64,000 bases of DNA from an uncultured Lactobacillus sp. (lineage in GTDB: Bacteria; Bacillota; Bacilli; Lactobacillales; Lactobacillaceae). A program made the position numbers and the translations under genes. The notes under the pieces are model-generated. The model was given only the letters and a program-made list of their open reading frames with translations, searched no databases and was not told where the DNA came from. Of this stretch, positions 1 through 8,795 are shown piece by piece. How positions within the stretch are numbered: position 1 is the first letter of the stretch; each line of letters opens with the position of its first letter. The DNA is taken from contig CALNAJ010000045.1 in the NCBI GenBank assembly GCA_937874695.1, positions 27,937 through 91,936 on the forward strand, in the 5' to 3' direction.

Positions 1-143
1 ATAGTCGTTTTCTTTTGATTACACAGCTCTTGATTTTAACACATTTAACGTTACAATTCACGGCCTAGGTCCCTTTTTGCCCCGCATCCCAGTTCTTTCG
101 TGGTATCATAAAGGAATGAATGCATTGAGAAACGGGTGAAAAT

Positions 144-698
144 ATGTCGGCGAGTACCGAAGCCATCATCATCGAAATAGTTTTTAGTCTGGGAGCTCTG
201 ATTGCCGTGGGTGGCCTGATTGGTCTTCTCATCGCCAAGAATCGGCGACGTGGACTGCGACCGGCCATGACCATTATTTTTAGTGGTGCCGGTCTGGTTA
301 TCATTGCCCTACTGCTCAACGTCCTGCTATTCAAGACTTACGATCACGTCCGAGTCAAGAAGGACCAGTATTACGAGATCGTCAGTCTGACGGCCAACAT
401 GAATACCTCACTGGCCAGCAGTCACGCTGCCAACCAACCGGTTACGCCCCGCGACAAGAAGGCCAGTAAGAATGTGACCTACCTCGTTAAACACACGGAT
501 CAGGGCACCACTTCCCTGCGACTGGCCAAAGCAGCGCAGACACAGCTGACCACGCAGAAGCGGCCCAACTTGACGCTGGTCAAACACAATTATCGTTTGA
601 TCTTAGATCATTATTTCCAGGAGACCGTGCAACCCAGTCGAACGGCCACACGACTCAGTAATCACGCTTACCAGCAGGCCACAAAGTTCCATAAATAG
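144..698 (+). CDS. Small membrane-anchored protein of unknown function
   Basis: 184 residues; I do not recognise the family. Two hydrophobic segments are visible at about residues 8-30 and 41-62, separated by a short Lys/Arg-rich stretch (KNRRRGLRP). They are followed by a hydrophilic, Thr/Gln/Lys-rich domain of about 120 residues that probably faces the outside. The ATG at 144 is used because the nearer upstream ATG at 118 runs into a stop after seven codons; the Shine-Dalgarno is weak. It is convergent with the teichoic acid operon and shares a terminator hairpin with it. Confidence 0.6.
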   Translation: MSASTEAIIIEIVFSLGALIAVGGLIGLLIAKNRRRGLRPAMTIIFSGAGLVIIALLLNVLLFKTYDHVRVKKDQYYEIVSLTANMNTSLASSHAANQPVTPRDKKASKNVTYLVKHTDQGTTSLRLAKAAQTQLTTQKRPNLTLVKHNYRLILDHYFQETVQPSRTATRLSNHAYQQATKFHK

Positions 699-735
699 GC
701 GGCTTATCACCTGTGATGACAAACCCTATTTTGAC

Positions 736-768
736 AGAAAAGCGAAGCCCAAACGGCTTCGCTTTTCT
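736..768. terminator. Bidirectional intrinsic terminator
   Basis: A 14-bp perfect stem (arms begin AGAAAAGCGAAGCC) with a 5-nt loop lies between two convergent genes. It has T-rich flanks on both strands, so it can serve both the small membrane protein and tagF. Confidence 0.8.
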
Positions 769-798
769 TATCCGTAAATTTAAGGTTAGCGCCACGGG

Positions 799-2823
799 TT
801 ACCCGTGCTTTTCAATCTGTTGGACCACGTAGTTGACGATCTTCAGGGAACTTAACCCATCGTCGATCGAACAGAAGCGTTGGTAGAAGTCCATAAACTT
901 CTGGTCATCGCTCATATCCGGTGTCTTCAGCTTGTCGCCGATCATCGTCAATAATTGTGATTCATTGTGGGCAATCTCACCCGGCAGGTCCTTCTCGTAA
1001 TCGAGGTAGAACCCACGCAATTCGTCCTTGTACATGTGGTAATCGTACGGGTAGAACAGGATTGGCCGCTTAAGGTAAGCAAAGTCGAAGAAGACGGATG
1101 AGTAGTCGGTGATCAACATGTCACTGATCAGGTACAGGTCGGAAATGTTGGGATGGTTGGAGAAGTCGAAGACGACCCCTTCGTATCCGCTGATATCCAA
1201 CGCGTTACTGATCAAGTAGTGCATCCGCAGAACCAACACGGCATCCTTGCCATACCGGTCGCGGAATTCATCAAGGGAGAATGGTAACTCGAACGTATAC
1301 TTCCCCTTCTCGGCAAATTGATTATCTCGATAAGTTGGCGCGTAGAGCACGACCTTCTTATCCAACGGAATCCCCAGCTCCTGCTTCAACGCGGTTACGT
1401 CTTCGCGGGTGCTGTTGATCAGTTCATCGTTTCGTGGATACCCGACCTTCAAGATCTGGTTGTTAAAACCAAAGGCCGACCGGAAGATTCGCGTGGAATA
1501 GTCGTTAGGTGAGACCAACGCATCCCAGCGATTGGCTTCTCGAACGAAGTTGGCGTGATACTTGGTCGTCGTGGTACCGGGCATCGAGACATTTTCAATG
1601 TCCAAGCCCAACTTCTTTAACGGCGTCCCGTGCCACGTTTGAATGTAGGTCACGTAGTTCGGTTTCTTGACCCAGGATGGGAAGCGGGCGTTACTGATCC
1701 AGAAGCTAGACTTCTCCAACGTCCGTACCCACTTGGATGTTCGCCGAATGATGAACGGAATCCCGTTTTCCTTACAGAATTTCTTCTGTGACCGGTCGAT
1801 CGACCAGATAAAGTTAAACCCAGGGTAGAGCTGCTTGAACAGCTGGTAGATAGCGTAAGGTGAATCACTGACTTGCCGCCCACCAAAACTTTCAAAGATT
1901 AAAGTTGGTTGATCGTAGGGCCGGTGCCCCCGCTTAAACAGTCGACGCATGTAGAACAAGTTGGCCTTGTCCATTAACATCGAGAGGAGCTTTGTGGCGC
2001 CGCCCACCTTGCCTGGCACGTTAGCCAGACGTTGCGGAATGGATGGTGCTGCTGTTTCTTGCACCCGAATACCGTTGTCAAAGCGCTTGTCGATGATGAC
2101 CAAACGATGACCCGGTGTCACGGCTTGCGTCACTTGACCGGCCAACGACTTGGCTAAGACCACCCGCTGTTCCAGGTCTTGACCATCGATCGTTGAACGA
2201 ATGAAGAGCTGCTGGGTACTGTCCGCCGCGAGATCGGATAGTGGAATCATCCCCGTGAATAACCCGTGTAAGGTCATCTGGGTAATTGGCCACTCCGCTG
2301 AGCTGTCAGCCTGCACGTTCTTCAAGACCAGCCGTTGGTTCGTGATGGCGTGGTTGTTGATGCGACTAGGCCCGATCACTTGAAGCTGGTCATCCTGCAG
2401 GTTAATCGCGTTAATGGTGAATTCGTCTTCGGCCTGTTCCGTATGCATATTGAACAGCGCCATCCCGTTGGCATCACTGTTCAGCTGGTAATAGCTGGTC
2501 AGTGTCAACTGATGACGGTCACTCAGGTATTCACTTTCAACCTGAATCAAGCCGCGCGTATTCTGTTGTTGCAAGTTCAGATAGAGTTCCCAGCTAAATT
2601 CACTCTGACCCTCTGCCGGAAATTGAAGATCACTTGCGTTGAGCCGTAACCGAACGACTTGCGCACTCAGCACCTTGCTGACGGGAATCGTGATGGACGC
2701 CTTGGTTTGTTTTTCCAAGAACGTTACCGCGAGATCGTCGAATGGTTCTGGAACATCGATCAGTTCAAGCTCGAGTTCCTGTAAATTCTTTTTATGATGT
2801 AATCCTGATAAAATCGCACGCAC
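799..2823 (-). CDS. tagF: CDP-glycerol glycerophosphotransferase (teichoic acid polymerase)
   Basis: 674 residues. The C-terminal half, about residues 300-670, is a typical Glyphos_transf domain that moves glycerol phosphate from CDP-glycerol to a growing wall teichoic acid chain at the cytoplasmic membrane face. Visible motifs are TWHGTPLKKLG (396-406, with the conserved His), GYPRND (461-466), YAPTYRD (494-500), an LRMH His near 535 and TDYSSVFFDF (572-581). The first ~260 residues are a beta-rich region as in larger TagF-like proteins of lactobacilli. It is the last gene of a tagD-accessory-tagF operon, 14 bases behind its neighbour. Whether it is a primase (TagB/F1) or the main polymerase cannot be decided from sequence alone; family assignment is firm. 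Confidence 0.9.
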   Translation of the reverse strand: MRAILSGLHHKKNLQELELELIDVPEPFDDLAVTFLEKQTKASITIPVSKVLSAQVVRLRLNASDLQFPAEGQSEFSWELYLNLQQQNTRGLIQVESEYLSDRHQLTLTSYYQLNSDANGMALFNMHTEQAEDEFTINAINLQDDQLQVIGPSRINNHAITNQRLVLKNVQADSSAEWPITQMTLHGLFTGMIPLSDLAADSTQQLFIRSTIDGQDLEQRVVLAKSLAGQVTQAVTPGHRLVIIDKRFDNGIRVQETAAPSIPQRLANVPGKVGGATKLLSMLMDKANLFYMRRLFKRGHRPYDQPTLIFESFGGRQVSDSPYAIYQLFKQLYPGFNFIWSIDRSQKKFCKENGIPFIIRRTSKWVRTLEKSSFWISNARFPSWVKKPNYVTYIQTWHGTPLKKLGLDIENVSMPGTTTTKYHANFVREANRWDALVSPNDYSTRIFRSAFGFNNQILKVGYPRNDELINSTREDVTALKQELGIPLDKKVVLYAPTYRDNQFAEKGKYTFELPFSLDEFRDRYGKDAVLVLRMHYLISNALDISGYEGVVFDFSNHPNISDLYLISDMLITDYSSVFFDFAYLKRPILFYPYDYHMYKDELRGFYLDYEKDLPGEIAHNESQLLTMIGDKLKTPDMSDDQKFMDFYQRFCSIDDGLSSLKIVNYVVQQIEKHG

Positions 2824-2837
2824 GATGGAAAAACTCC

Positions 2838-3722
2838 TTAGTAGTTAAAAATCAGTTGGTTCGGCATTTGCGGTGAGAAGTGCGCGTTGACCGCTAAATC
2901 AACGTACAACCGGGTATCAGCCGTCAACAATCGACTGAGAACCGCCTGATAGAAGGCAAAGACGTCATTGAAGCGACGATAGTTCGAGTACGCCAAGACG
3001 CCATAGTAGGCTTCCGTGGCCATAATGATCTGCGTCTGGTCGACCGTCTTAGCTTCCGCCCGTTCCCGTTGACGCTTCGAGAGCGTCTCTGAGGTGGCCA
3101 CTTGCTTAGCCCCTTCAAATTCGGTGGCTAGCATGGCCGAGGTGGCACTTAAATTATAAACGTGTTCAATTGGTCGTTCATGCCGGACAAAGCGTAAGAC
3201 AGCCTCTCCGTGGCGATTTAACAGGTAGCTGGTCTGGGCGACTTCATTTTGAACCTTTTCAATGCCCACGACCTGGCCATCTAATCCGTATGTATCGACC
3301 TGGACCAATTGATCGGCCTGATATTGTCGGAGAACCATAGGCGTCTCATCATCGATCTGCCGTAATTCTGCGACCATGTGGCCGTCACTCAGGTAACGCT
3401 TGACCTGTTCCTGATTGTCAGCAAACAAGCGTTGTTCGTAATTATCCAAGAGCATTTTCTGGCGTTCTTCGGCGGTCAACGCTAAGCCCGGTTCATCCGC
3501 AAACATCTCAGCTAACGTCATCAGCCGAACATTCTTGACCCGACCGTCTTTTCTGGCAAGTTGATTTAAGTATTGCCGGACCGTCCAGACTGATTCAAAA
3601 TCAACCATGGCGACGAGAACACTGACTTGTGCCCCATTCTGCAAGGCCTTCAGTAGTTGCGTGGAAAAGTTCGGCTTGTGCATCCCATTGAGGGACGTTA
3701 ATAAAAATATCATTTGCTGCAT
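2838..3722 (-). CDS. Teichoic-acid-operon protein resembling the N-terminal part of TarM/TagE glycosyltransferases
   Basis: 294 residues. The first ~60 residues read like the opening Rossmann strand and helix of a GT-B enzyme (MIFLLTSLNGMHKPNFS). Residues ~90-190 hold repeated short beta-type segments (VDTYGLDGQVVGIEKV, YLLNRHGEAVLRF) like the beta-sheet extension (DUF1975-type) of poly(glycerol phosphate) alpha-glucosyltransferases. The protein stops where the nucleotide-sugar-binding half would begin, so it should not be catalytic alone. It sits between tagD and tagF and probably assists wall teichoic acid synthesis. From memory, Lactiplantibacillus plantarum has a tagD1-tagF1-tagF2 cluster of the same order. 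The role is inference from context. Confidence 0.6.
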   Translation of the reverse strand: MQQMIFLLTSLNGMHKPNFSTQLLKALQNGAQVSVLVAMVDFESVWTVRQYLNQLARKDGRVKNVRLMTLAEMFADEPGLALTAEERQKMLLDNYEQRLFADNQEQVKRYLSDGHMVAELRQIDDETPMVLRQYQADQLVQVDTYGLDGQVVGIEKVQNEVAQTSYLLNRHGEAVLRFVRHERPIEHVYNLSATSAMLATEFEGAKQVATSETLSKRQRERAEAKTVDQTQIIMATEAYYGVLAYSNYRRFNDVFAFYQAVLSRLLTADTRLYVDLAVNAHFSPQMPNQLIFNY

Positions 3723-3754
3723 TCGTTTGCCTCCGTCTACGTGTTCCTAAGAAA

Positions 3755-3781
3755 AAATCCCTAGTCTGCGACTAAGGATTT
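3755..3781 (-). terminator. Terminator-like hairpin inside the tag operon
   Basis: Behind tagD, the minus strand reads AAATCC-TTAGTC, a 3-nt loop, then GACTAGGGATTT followed by a T run. It sits in the 70-base gap before the next tag gene, so it could terminate part of the transcripts and give tagD an excess over the downstream genes. Confidence 0.55.
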
Positions 3782-3792
3782 CACTGCCAACA

Positions 3793-4212
3793 CTACTTTT
3801 CGTCTTCCGTCCAAGTTTTTTCATCAGAAAGACCTAAATCGTGCTTGATTTTAGTCGTGGAGATACCTTCCGTCCGTGGTAAGTAAATGACTTCACAATA
3901 GTCCTTCAAGAAGTCAAACTTACCCTTCCAGTCATCACCCATAACAAAAACGTCAATGTCGTTTTCCTGGACGTCGCGAATCTTTTGGTCCCAAGTCGTT
4001 TCTGGAATCACGTGGTCAACGTACTTGATTGCTTCCAGGATGTACTTCCGGTCTTCGTAAGAGGTGTACGCCCGCTTACCCTTCTCCGCGTTAAATTCAT
4101 CGGAGGAAACACAAACCGTTAAATCGTCACCCAAGGCTGCGGCGCGCTTCAATAAACGAATGTGACCTTTATGAATCAGGTCAAACGTTCCGTAAGTAAT
4201 TACTTTTTTCAT
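3793..4212 (-). CDS. tagD: Glycerol-3-phosphate cytidylyltransferase
   Basis: 139 residues, full length for the family. It makes CDP-glycerol from CTP and sn-glycerol 3-phosphate, the donor for wall teichoic acid. Diagnostic features are the nucleotidyltransferase motif TYGTFDLIHKGH (6-17, with the HxGH signature at 14-17) and RTEGISTTKIK (113-123). It starts with ATG behind a GTAGGAG ribosome site and is the first gene of the tag operon, with its own promoter upstream. Confidence 0.96.
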   Translation of the reverse strand: MKKVITYGTFDLIHKGHIRLLKRAAALGDDLTVCVSSDEFNAEKGKRAYTSYEDRKYILEAIKYVDHVIPETTWDQKIRDVQENDIDVFVMGDDWKGKFDFLKDYCEVIYLPRTEGISTTKIKHDLGLSDEKTWTEDEK

Positions 4213-4295
4213 GTAGAATCTCCTACTTTATCTGGTTAATTTCCCCGTTGCTTTACCCGGGGGTCTATTTTTCAAAAAATCCAATAACAATCTAA

Positions 4296-4323
4296 ATAGT
4301 AGCATATTCAGCGGTCACGTCAA
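4296..4323 (-). promoter_or_regulatory. Promoter of the tag operon
   Basis: On the minus strand: -35 TTGACG (4318-4323), a 16-bp spacer, -10 TACTAT (4296-4301). It lies about 85 bases upstream of tagD, leaving a moderately long leader. Confidence 0.6.
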
Positions 4324-4437
4324 CTTCAAACCGCAAACGTTAGTCATTTCTTGATAATTTCTGCGCAATTTAGGCGAATTTACGAAAATTCTGGTCCCGC
4401 TGGCCATCGGATGACGCTACCTTTCCGAATGACACTT

Positions 4438-5550
4438 TTACAGCGACTTCTTCTCCGCGTGTTCCAATTGCCAGATGGTGTAGAGGTACTGCACCACCGT
4501 CTTGACCACGGCGTACAGCGGAATCGCCAGAATCATCCCCAGCAGACCCGCTATATTGCCGGCCGCCAGCAGGATAATAATGATCGTCAATGGGTGAATC
4601 TGCAAGCTCTTCCCAATGATGTTGGGGTAGACCAGGTTCCCATCAATCTGTTGAACCACTACGACCACGATAATCACGTAAATGATCAGACTGGTACTCG
4701 TCGCAAAGGCCACGATCAACGCTGGAAGGATCCCAATGTAAGGACCCACGTAAGGAATCAGGTTACAGATGCCGGCGAAGAAGCCCAGTAACAACGCATA
4801 CTTTTCACCCACGAAGAAATAACCGATTGCCGTAAAGCTCCCCACGAAGAGGCATTCGACGATCTGACCACCCACGTACCGGGCAATCGTATTGTTCATC
4901 CGACCCAGTAACTCGGCCGTCTGCTCACCGTGCTTAGCGGGCAACCACTTTCGAATGGCCGGCATGAACTTGTCGCCGTCCTTCAGCATGTAGAACAACA
5001 TCACAGGCACCGTGACCGCCGTCACTGTCACCGTGGTGACCGTGCCGATAATACTACCGATACCGCTGGTCAAGCCACTCATGAAGCCCTGCGCGTATTT
5101 AGACAATGCGCTCTGCAACTGCGTTAAGTACTTGGCAAAATCAATCTCCTTCAGTATAGGATGGTTGATCAGCTTGTTGAGGACCGCCTCGCTGGACTTG
5201 GCAAAGTCTGGAATATTGCCGACCAGTGTCGTGACCTGCGTGACCAAACGGGGAATCACCCACATTGCTCCGGCTACAAGTACCAGTACCAGCAGTAAGA
5301 AGACCAAGGCAACGGCGCCCGTGCGGTTGATGTGAAATTTCTTCCAGCGCACCTTTTCTAGAAGCTTCACCACCGGATTCAGCAGGTAAAACAGAATTCC
5401 TGAAATCAGCAATGGTGCAAATATTGTGGAGAGAAAGATACCAATTGGAGAGAATAAGAAGCTGATCTGCGTACAGACCCAAATCAAGGCGGCAACGATC
5501 AACAGTTCCACAGACCAAAACATCAGTCGTGAATTGGCGAACCACTTCAT
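4438..5550 (-). CDS. AI-2E family transporter (YdbI/PerM-like permease)
   Basis: 370 residues from the ATG chosen here. The pattern is that of the AI-2 exporter family: two early membrane segments, a long amphipathic soluble loop (about 80-180), then clustered hydrophobic helices with the signatures GFFAGICNLIPYVGPYIG and IDGNLVYPNIIGKSLQIHP. The substrate is not fixed by sequence; family members export AI-2 or act as ion exchangers. ATG at 5550 has a GAGAGGGG ribosome site about 8 bases upstream. An in-frame TTG at 5607 behind AAAGGG would add 19 residues and cannot be excluded. It is monocistronic. Confidence 0.85.
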   Translation of the reverse strand: MKWFANSRLMFWSVELLIVAALIWVCTQISFLFSPIGIFLSTIFAPLLISGILFYLLNPVVKLLEKVRWKKFHINRTGAVALVFLLLVLVLVAGAMWVIPRLVTQVTTLVGNIPDFAKSSEAVLNKLINHPILKEIDFAKYLTQLQSALSKYAQGFMSGLTSGIGSIIGTVTTVTVTAVTVPVMLFYMLKDGDKFMPAIRKWLPAKHGEQTAELLGRMNNTIARYVGGQIVECLFVGSFTAIGYFFVGEKYALLLGFFAGICNLIPYVGPYIGILPALIVAFATSTSLIIYVIIVVVVVQQIDGNLVYPNIIGKSLQIHPLTIIIILLAAGNIAGLLGMILAIPLYAVVKTVVQYLYTIWQLEHAEKKSL

Positions 5551-5724
5551 GGGCAGTGCCCCTCTCGTTCCTAGTTTATTTTTAACCGTGTTCCCGAACA
5601 CAGTCAATCCTGATGCCCTTTAACTGTGTCCAGTAACAACGATGGCTTTTTGAAAAAAGGAGCCAGCCACGAATGACTTGCTCCTGGTGATACGGAAGAC
5701 AACTCTTACAGGTCTACGCCGCGA

Positions 5725-6276
5725 TTAATTTGAGCGTCGTAACAGTTCCTGATACCGTTGATACCAAAGATCGACATAGGCTTTAGAAAAGGGGCCCTTG
5801 TGATGATTAATCCAATCGACGAGGGTCAAGACGTTTGCCTTCAAAATCTGATCGGTTTCCTCGCCATACTGCCACCGTTGACTGAAATCTTGATATTCAT
5901 CAACGTCGAGCAAGCGTTTCTCACCATCCGGAAAGACCTTTACGTCGAGATCATAATCAATATATTTGAGCGCTTCTTTATCCAAAACATACGGGGAAGC
6001 CAGATTACAGTAATACGACACCCCGTTATCCCGAATCATCGCAACAATATTGAACCAGTAATGCTTGTGGAAATAAACGATAGCGGGTTCTCTTGTCACC
6101 CACCGCCGCCCATCGTCTTCAGTGACCAATGTATGGTCATTAACGCCAATGAGGGCATTTTCGCTTGTTTTGAGTACCATCGTGTCGCGCCAAGTTCGAT
6201 GCAAACTTCCGTCGTGCTTGTAGCTTTTGATCGTAATGAAGTCGCCTTCCTTAGGTCCTCTAGCTTCGCGCGTCAT
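5725..6276 (-). CDS. ntdP: Nucleoside tri-/diphosphate phosphatase (DUF402/UPF0374 family)
   Basis: 183 residues, the usual size. The sequence follows the UPF0374 family almost throughout: PKEGDFITIKSYKHDG near the start, NDHTLVTEDDGRRWVTREPA (47-66), YYCNLASPYVLD and ALKYIDYDLDVKVFPDGE. These proteins are cytoplasmic metal-dependent phosphatases that hydrolyse nucleoside tri- and diphosphates; the Asp/Glu cluster around DYDLDVK is the metal-binding region. It is monocistronic behind an extended -10 promoter. Confidence 0.92.
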   Translation of the reverse strand: MTREARGPKEGDFITIKSYKHDGSLHRTWRDTMVLKTSENALIGVNDHTLVTEDDGRRWVTREPAIVYFHKHYWFNIVAMIRDNGVSYYCNLASPYVLDKEALKYIDYDLDVKVFPDGEKRLLDVDEYQDFSQRWQYGEETDQILKANVLTLVDWINHHKGPFSKAYVDLWYQRYQELLRRSN

Positions 6277-6326
6277 GTATTAACCCTACTTTCTAAGTAA
6301 CGGGTAACTATAAAAATTCAATCAAT

Positions 6327-6332
6327 ATTATA
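6327..6332 (-). promoter_or_regulatory. Extended -10 promoter element of ntdP
   Basis: The minus strand reads TGGTATAAT about 50 bases upstream of the start codon, an extended -10 box. The -35 region (TTCATT with 17-bp spacing) is weak, as expected for this promoter type. Confidence 0.5.
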
Positions 6333-6472
6333 CCAGATTCGGCGGTATTAATGAATAGGCACCGCCACATTCCTGAACAAAATCCTTGGGTGACCCGTAA
6401 ATTTAATACAATCTCAAAGAATCCTCTCAACGGGGACGCCCTATGACGTGAACCCATGCCATCGTTTGACCT

Positions 6473-6530
6473 AAAACAGGCACGATGGCCCGCTCGACTT
6501 GTGATACGCGGTGCTATCGTGCCTGTTTTT
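6473..6530 (-). terminator. Intrinsic terminator behind the serine hydrolase gene
   Basis: A perfect 14-bp stem (arms begin AAAACAGGCACGAT) encloses a 30-nt loop with a weaker inner hairpin. T tracts occur on both sides, so it may act in both directions. Confidence 0.7.
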
Positions 6531-6584
6531 GAATTTTATCTCAATTCCAATTCTGGAGAAAGGCGCTTAGCCCGTCTGACGGTG

Positions 6585-7763
6585 CTACTTGCCAAGCTCA
6601 CCGGCCTGCAGTAAATTCCAGATCTGAATGGCTGGTGTCTGCGAAAGCTGGTTGACGCGATAGTAATTGCTCAGGAGCACCACACCATCCGCGCCATCCT
6701 TACTCAGCAGAGAGGTCGCTTCGTACCCGTAGGCGAGGCCATGGGTCCGGACGTAACCTGGGTAAACGTACATCCCGCCCCCGTACATGGAAGCCGTTCC
6801 CGGTGCCAGCAAAACATTCACGTCGCCTTCTGGATAGAGCTTGCCCTGCAACATGTTGCGCTGGGCCGTGTAGAGGTCGCGGGCGGACATGTAGACCTGT
6901 CCCGTACCGAATTGGTAGAACATCGAGGCCTTGGATTCGCCAAACTGGGAACCGTAGTTGGCCGTCACATCGGCATTATTGGCATTCTGATACCCCTGCG
7001 AATACGTCGCCTGGTCCGCCATGTTGAAGACGAAGCCGGTGTGCTTCAAGTGCCAAGCATCGGTAATATTCTGCGTAAAGTAACGCCGGTAGCTCTCACC
7101 ACTCGTCTTCTGAATGATTCCGGACAGCAACATAAAGTTAACCGGTGAGTAATCCCACTTGCCGATCTGAGCCGGTCGACTGACCACATTGGTTAGAATA
7201 AAACGAATCATACCTTTTTCCGAGTGAAGCTTGTTTGGAAAAGCAGGCAACGTCAATCCACTCTTCATGTCCAGCATATCCCGAAGAGTGATTGCATCGG
7301 ATCCAGCAATCGTCGGATAGTATTTCGACAAAGGATCGGTCAGTGACAGCTTACCCTCACTGGCGAGCTTCATGATCAGCCCTCCCGTAAACGATTTCTG
7401 CACGGAAGCTAATTGATACACACTGTGGGCCCCGTTCTTCTTGTGGGCCGCCGCATCCGCGTACCCCCAGCCCTTTTGGTAGATGACCTGCTTGTTATGA
7501 ACGACTAGCGCAGTTCCCACAAATCGATTGGCTCGAAGCACTGCGTCGATTTCCCGTGTGGCCGCCGTTGGCTTCGCCTTGACCACTGCCTTCTTAACCA
7601 CTGGCTTTTTCTTCTTCGGCTTGACTTGTCGGACAATCGAACTGCTACTCGTCTTCGTTTCTGCCTGTGTCTTGGCCTGATTGTTGAACCAACAAGCCAG
7701 TCCCCCACTGAGGCCCAAGACCGTGGCAAATGCCAGCATCGTTCCCATCACTTTAGAATTCAT
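6585..7763 (-). CDS. Secreted serine hydrolase of the beta-lactamase (class C/PBP4*) family
   Basis: 392 residues. An N-terminal hydrophobic segment (9-25) is followed by a Ser/Lys-rich linker (KPKKKKPVVKKAV), which suggests a membrane-anchored or exported protein. The catalytic domain shows the SxxK motif SVQK (120-123), the second motif region YSPVN (205-209) and an HGLAYGYE segment near the C terminus, as in penicillin-binding-protein-like esterases and peptidases. At the second motif the usual Tyr-x-Asn is Tyr-Ser-Pro. The substrate is unknown; a peptidoglycan peptide or ester is plausible. Monocistronic. Confidence 0.82.
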   Translation of the reverse strand: MNSKVMGTMLAFATVLGLSGGLACWFNNQAKTQAETKTSSSSIVRQVKPKKKKPVVKKAVVKAKPTAATREIDAVLRANRFVGTALVVHNKQVIYQKGWGYADAAAHKKNGAHSVYQLASVQKSFTGGLIMKLASEGKLSLTDPLSKYYPTIAGSDAITLRDMLDMKSGLTLPAFPNKLHSEKGMIRFILTNVVSRPAQIGKWDYSPVNFMLLSGIIQKTSGESYRRYFTQNITDAWHLKHTGFVFNMADQATYSQGYQNANNADVTANYGSQFGESKASMFYQFGTGQVYMSARDLYTAQRNMLQGKLYPEGDVNVLLAPGTASMYGGGMYVYPGYVRTHGLAYGYEATSLLSKDGADGVVLLSNYYRVNQLSQTPAIQIWNLLQAGELGK

Positions 7764-7798
7764 GGTAACTCCCCCTTACCCTTTAATCCCGAACGGAC

Positions 7799-8599
7799 CT
7801 ATTCAGCCGATTCCCCTAAATCAGCCAGCCATTGACTAATGTCATCCAGCTTGAAGCCCTTACGATATAACATTTGTTTCGTTTTATACTGCCGTTCTGA
7901 GGGACTGAGTGCCCGGTAACGGTGCAGAAATTTTTCACCCTGCTTAGCCAGTAGTGCTTGTTGCTCATCCACATCCGGTGTCAGGTCAACGGCATCGAGC
8001 ATCGCCTTGATTTCATCGCCACCAAAACCCCGGGCCATTAATCCCTGACGCATCTTCTGTTCCTGATTACGCGACGAATTGTGTTGATAACGCTTCGCTA
8101 ACTTTTCCGCCACAGCCGTCCCCACGGCCAATTGCTCTTCCGGCGTATAAAGCGTTAGTGCATCGTCAATCACCTTTTCACCAACACCCTTTTGTCGCAA
8201 GTGTTGACGAATCACCCGTGGCCCCTTGTCGCCCGTGTGCATCACCGTGCGCACGTAGCTTGCCGCGTAGTGGGCATCGTCCACCAGCGTAAACTCACGC
8301 AACTTCTTTAGCGTCTGTTCGATGGTTTCCTCGGGGATTTCTAACGTCACCAACTTGTCAGCAACTTCCCTTTCGGTTCGCAACTGATGGGACAAGTAAT
8401 CCAGCGCGCGATTATAAGCCTTGGCCACATCATCGGCAGCGGTCAGTTGTTCCTCCAACTCCTTGTCGATTTCCATCCCCTTGTACAGACGAAAGTCGAC
8501 CAGTACACTCTCACTCACGGGAAACGCGTAGTGCCCATCAACGTAAATGTTAAAACGGCCACTGCGTTTCTGCGCTTCAATCATGGTAATTTCGGCCAT
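7799..8599 (-). CDS. recX: Regulatory protein RecX
   Basis: 266 residues, the long Lactobacillales type. It binds and modulates RecA filaments in the cytoplasm. Typical three-helix repeats are visible: ALDYLSHQLRTEREVADKL, VDDAHYAASYVRT, and RVIRQHLRQKGVGEKVIDDA, with a last repeat near GFKLDDISQWL. The ATG at 8599 is supported by an AAAAGGATGTGA ribosome site. It is transcribed away from the flavodoxin gene. Confidence 0.93.
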   Translation of the reverse strand: MAEITMIEAQKRSGRFNIYVDGHYAFPVSESVLVDFRLYKGMEIDKELEEQLTAADDVAKAYNRALDYLSHQLRTEREVADKLVTLEIPEETIEQTLKKLREFTLVDDAHYAASYVRTVMHTGDKGPRVIRQHLRQKGVGEKVIDDALTLYTPEEQLAVGTAVAEKLAKRYQHNSSRNQEQKMRQGLMARGFGGDEIKAMLDAVDLTPDVDEQQALLAKQGEKFLHRYRALSPSERQYKTKQMLYRKGFKLDDISQWLADLGESAE

Positions 8600-8730
8600 T
8601 CAGGTCACATCCTTTTCTCGTCTTCTGTCATCATTTTACCAGTTCTCGCATCAAGGTGACGACCCCAACCGCGGTTTAGTTAGTCAATCATCTTTTCGGC
8701 GGCACCATCATCCCCACACGTCACCATCCC

Positions 8731-8759
8731 TAGTCACCATCACAATAGCCTGCTATAAT
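8731..8759 (+). promoter_or_regulatory. Promoter of the flavodoxin gene
   Basis: -35 TAGTCA (8731-8736), a 17-bp spacer, -10 TATAAT (8754-8759) with the extended TGC element directly before it. It lies about 35 bases upstream of the start. Confidence 0.65.
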
Positions 8760-8795
8760 TAACGGCAATCAATACATCCAAAGGAGTGACCGATT

